The notes beneath the pieces are model-generated. The model was not told where the DNA came from and did no database searches. It was given only the letters and a program-made list of their open reading frames with translations. Of a stretch of 64,000 nt of DNA, positions 61,314 to 64,000 are shown piece after piece; the stretch's first letter is position 1; each line of letters starts with the position of its first letter. The stretch lies in NCBI GenBank assembly GCA_001803165.1, contig MHAZ01000020.1, positions 24,065 through 88,064 on the forward strand, written 5' to 3'. This DNA is from Stygiobacter sp. RIFOXYC2_FULL_38_25. GTDB taxonomy: Bacteria > Bacteroidota > Ignavibacteria > Ignavibacteriales > Melioribacteraceae. The position numbers were made by a program, and so were the translations under genes.

Positions 61314-63653
61314 ATGCAACACAAAAAAAACTTTAGTGTTCTTCTAATTTTGCTTCTCGTCCTCTCCTCAAATCTTACAAATATTTATTCTCAAAATGAT
61401 GTAATGATGCAAGCATTTTACTGGAATGTTCCGACCGATACCACAAATAAAAACGGCAGTTGGTGGGATACACTCAGTGTTAAAGCATCAAGTTTATCTT
61501 CTGCCGGTTTTACAGGTCTATGGGTTCCACCTCCTTCAAAAGGTAATTGGGGCATTGCCGATATGGGCTACGGTCTATTTGATCACTACGATCTTGGCAA
61601 TTACAATCAAAAAGGTTCAACCGAAACACGCTTTGGAAGTAGATCGGAATTAAACTCGATGATTACTGCATTACATAACAACAATGTTAAAGTTTATGCC
61701 GATATTATTTTAAACCACATTTACGGGGGCGAACCCGAAAGAGAAGCTAATCCCTCTGTTAAGAGTTATGTGTTTCTGGAAGCGTACACAAACGGTTCAC
61801 AACATACACCTTATCCAACCAACGAAATAACATGGAAAATTCCGAACGCAAGTGCCGGCGACTACTACATCCAAATCGTTGGCTATCAACTCAATTGGGC
61901 GGCAAGCGAAACTGAAAGAGGCTATGATGTTTACATTGACTGGACCGGCGCCGGATCAAACGGAACCGACACATGGGAATCCGAACCTAACAACGGCAGC
62001 GGTCAATACAACATCTTCCCCGGCTCTGGCAGAACTGTTCGCGGACATAGTGCCAGTACTTCAGATATTGATGAGTTCAAAATCACTTTGTCTTCCGCTC
62101 ACGATATCATAATAAAATTGATTGCTAAGAAAGAAGTCTTCAATCCGTGGGACTGGGTTTGGGCAGATCAAGTCAACGGATACTATCCAAAAAATATTTG
62201 GTACAATGGAAATAACCTTGCACAAACTACTCTGCAAGCTTTAACAATGACCGGCATTGATTACGTTACCCACACCGGAAACGGAGAACCGAATTACTCA
62301 TGGACTTACTCGGATTTTCATCCGGTAGATTCAAATGACTGGCTTGGCAACGGCGGTACCAACGATGAAATTATTACCAACACAAAATGGTTTGGCAACG
62401 ATCTCAACACTTTCAGTACAACCGTACAAACAAGATTGAAAGACTGGGGTTACTGGCTCGCAAACACCGTCGGGTTCGATGGCTTCCGTCTTGACTTCGT
62501 TCGCGGATTCCAAATTTCTTTTGCCGCCGATTGGATTAAGTATCTTCCTCTTTTGAGCGGCTCACAAAGATTTATTGTTGCTGAATACTGGGGTAACTCT
62601 CAGGTAATTCATGATTGGGTTACCGGCGTTGCATCAAATGGTGCTGATGCAGATGCTTTCGACTTCCCATTAAAATTTACTATAACCGATATGTGCAACA
62701 AAAACCAGTATGATTTTAACATGGCTTGGCTGAATCATTCCGGCATGATTAGAAACAATACCGGGCAAGCTCTTTCCGGAACTTCTGTTGTTACATTTGC
62801 TGAGAACCATGATTCCGGCAAAGAGAGCGATAAATGGATTTGGCAAGATTGGAAAATGGCATACTCTTATATGCTTACTCACGAAGGAAAACCATGCGTG
62901 TTTTATCCTCATTACTATGGCATTACGCAAGTTGATAATCACAATCCAAACACTACAGTTACAGCTCCGGCAAGTTTGAGAACGGACATTAATAAATTAA
63001 TTCAGGTTAGAAAAAATTATTTAGGTGGAGTTATCTCTGTATTAAGCGAAGTTGGCAATCCGTATCCTTCCGCAGACACTTATAATGTTTATGTTGCAAG
63101 AAGACAAGGAAACGGAACGCGCGATGGTGCAATTGTCGTAATCAACAATCACGGTACTGATACAAAAGGACTGTGGGTTGACAGCTCGCCGTCCGGATTT
63201 TCCAATTGGGCAAATACTGTTCTGGTTAATGCTTACGATCCTAATGAAACAACTCAGGTTTACTCAGACGGACGCGTTTATGTCTCAGCACCGGCACGCG
63301 GATATAAAGTTTGGGTTAAACAGAGCGACTATATTGCGCTATCCAAAATAAATTTAGGTAATGATTTTTCTGGCAAGGATAATACTCCCTATAAATACCA
63401 GCTCGATCAAAATTACCCGAATCCATTTAACCCGACTACCAATATTGAATTTTCAATTTCCTCGGATGGAAATGTTTCGATACAAATCTTTAACTCACTC
63501 GGTCAATTGGTAGAAACCCTTCACAATGGATTTTTATCGGCGGGTAATTACAAAAAAACTTGGAATGCACAAAATTTACCGAGCGGAGTTTATTTTTATA
63601 CTATAAAAACCGGCAATTTTTCTGAAACAAAGAAAATGACACTCGTTAAATAA
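61314..63653 (+). CDS. Secreted alpha-amylase (GH13) with type IX sorting domain
   Basis: 779 residues. The signal peptide (about 1-26) is followed by a GH13 barrel with DIILNHIYG, GFRLDFVRG (nucleophile Asp394), VAEYWG (acid Glu424) and FAENHDSGK (Asp500), and a beta-sandwich C domain. A beta-rich stretch of about 100 residues (roughly 170-270, YYIQIVGYQLNWAAS to DEFKITLSSAHDIIIKLIAK) interrupts domain B and looks like a separate prepeptidase-C-like module. The end is a type IX sorting domain with QNYPNPFNP and a closing ETKKMTLVK. It degrades starch or glycogen outside the cell. Confidence 0.94.
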   Translation: MQHKKNFSVLLILLLVLSSNLTNIYSQNDVMMQAFYWNVPTDTTNKNGSWWDTLSVKASSLSSAGFTGLWVPPPSKGNWGIADMGYGLFDHYDLGNYNQKGSTETRFGSRSELNSMITALHNNNVKVYADIILNHIYGGEPEREANPSVKSYVFLEAYTNGSQHTPYPTNEITWKIPNASAGDYYIQIVGYQLNWAASETERGYDVYIDWTGAGSNGTDTWESEPNNGSGQYNIFPGSGRTVRGHSASTSDIDEFKITLSSAHDIIIKLIAKKEVFNPWDWVWADQVNGYYPKNIWYNGNNLAQTTLQALTMTGIDYVTHTGNGEPNYSWTYSDFHPVDSNDWLGNGGTNDEIITNTKWFGNDLNTFSTTVQTRLKDWGYWLANTVGFDGFRLDFVRGFQISFAADWIKYLPLLSGSQRFIVAEYWGNSQVIHDWVTGVASNGADADAFDFPLKFTITDMCNKNQYDFNMAWLNHSGMIRNNTGQALSGTSVVTFAENHDSGKESDKWIWQDWKMAYSYMLTHEGKPCVFYPHYYGITQVDNHNPNTTVTAPASLRTDINKLIQVRKNYLGGVISVLSEVGNPYPSADTYNVYVARRQGNGTRDGAIVVINNHGTDTKGLWVDSSPSGFSNWANTVLVNAYDPNETTQVYSDGRVYVSAPARGYKVWVKQSDYIALSKINLGNDFSGKDNTPYKYQLDQNYPNPFNPTTNIEFSISSDGNVSIQIFNSLGQLVETLHNGFLSAGNYKKTWNAQNLPSGVYFYTIKTGNFSETKKMTLVK

Positions 63654-64000
63654 CGATAATGAATTTAGCTGTTTAGATTCTATCGAATAGTCTTATTCCT
63701 TCTCCTAATCTTGTTCTTAAATAATAAGGCAGATTAGGAGAGGGGTATAAGCTAACTGGAAGTAAGTCTAATAATTTGAAAATGTCTCGTTCCTCCCCCA
63801 AAATGATTAAGGACTAATGGCAAACTACCGTTCAATAACTGTTAGCGACTTCTTTAAAATAAAAAGAGCGGCTTAAAACCGCTCTTTTTATTCCCTACAA
63901 ACTATTAACCGATTCTCTACTGATGTCGTTATTTATAGTTAGTATCATATGATACCCAAAGGAAGAAGAGTTATTTTATAACACTTCATTCGGAGGTATC
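63654..64000. other. Spacer after the amylase gene; next gene expected just outside
   Basis: 347 bp. It holds a weak copy of the CTTCTCC...GGAGAGGGG spacer repeat (about 63700-63747) and a strong terminator (63861-63889). The window ends at CGGAGGTATC, which looks like a ribosome-binding site for a plus-strand gene starting within a few bases of the right edge. Confidence 0.6.
63861..63889. terminator. Bidirectional-looking rho-independent terminator
   Basis: AAAAAGAGCGGCTTAAAACCGCTCTTTTT: stem GAGCGG/CCGCTC with A- and T-runs on both sides. It ends the amylase transcript about 200 bp after its stop. Confidence 0.9.

Overview
The window is A+T-rich bacterial DNA that looks like a chromosomal segment of a Bacteroidota/Ignavibacteria-type organism. 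Two secreted proteins (11964-12956 and 61314-63653) end in the type IX secretion sorting domain with the QNYPNPFNP signature, a form seen often in Ignavibacteria and relatives. A TonB-dependent receptor, a tricorn-type protease, a VPS10/BNR repeat protein, a DUF5686 protein and a one-piece beta-propeller histidine kinase fit the same group. This placement is inference from protein families; there is no rRNA in the window and only one tRNA (Ala, CGC).

Layout. 1-6840: 5' part of a TonB-dependent receptor behind a lipoprotein, then a propeller histidine kinase with its LuxR-type regulator and two small proteins. 6845-6952: a small inverted-repeat element. 6957-11606: membrane proteins, tRNA-Ala, an RhlE-like helicase with a YwbE protein, and an ABC-F ATPase. 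11964-19280: a type IX cargo protein, aldo/keto reductase, DPP-IV-like peptidase, AlaX-like editing protein and a run of small secreted or redox proteins ending with a CheY-like receiver. 19379-25131: an accessory block with every gene on the minus strand: HepT/MntA toxin-antitoxin, SRPBCC protein, YdeI-like protein, a two-gene CBASS (cyclic-nucleotide synthase plus patatin phospholipase), a uracil-DNA-glycosylase-like protein and a DUF559 endonuclease. It is studded with direct repeats and hairpins. 25197-36053: a large BNR protein, a PhoR/PhoB-like two-component system with two probable target genes carrying matching operator arrays, and a tricorn protease. 36314-41314: an arsenic operon (arsR, arsM, arsC, small thioredoxin, ArsP-like permease, periplasmic thioredoxin, CcdA-like protein, acr3). 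41527-54316: a POT transporter, an outer-membrane protein, a nitroreductase, two related sensor kinases, a GH13 enzyme and a DUF5686 protein. 54482-63653: an SDR epimerase, three pilin-like proteins, an ICMT-like methyltransferase, a cell-wall amidase, a cytochrome c and a secreted alpha-amylase.

Most striking observations. (1) Two four-half-site operator arrays (30868-30904 and 31406-31442) with identical 10-10-11 spacing lie just downstream of a PhoB-type regulator gene and in front of two envelope genes. (2) The CBASS pair is bracketed by imperfect direct repeats of about 70 bp, inside a one-orientation gene array that resembles a cassette array. (3) A family of tiny TCCG...CGGA hairpins is nested inside larger repeats across the window, and one lies in frame inside the sorting domain of a secreted protein. 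(4) The arsenic operon has a textbook TTGAC/TATAAT promoter with a perfect inverted repeat around its -10, which also shows that the first ATG of arsR is not the start.
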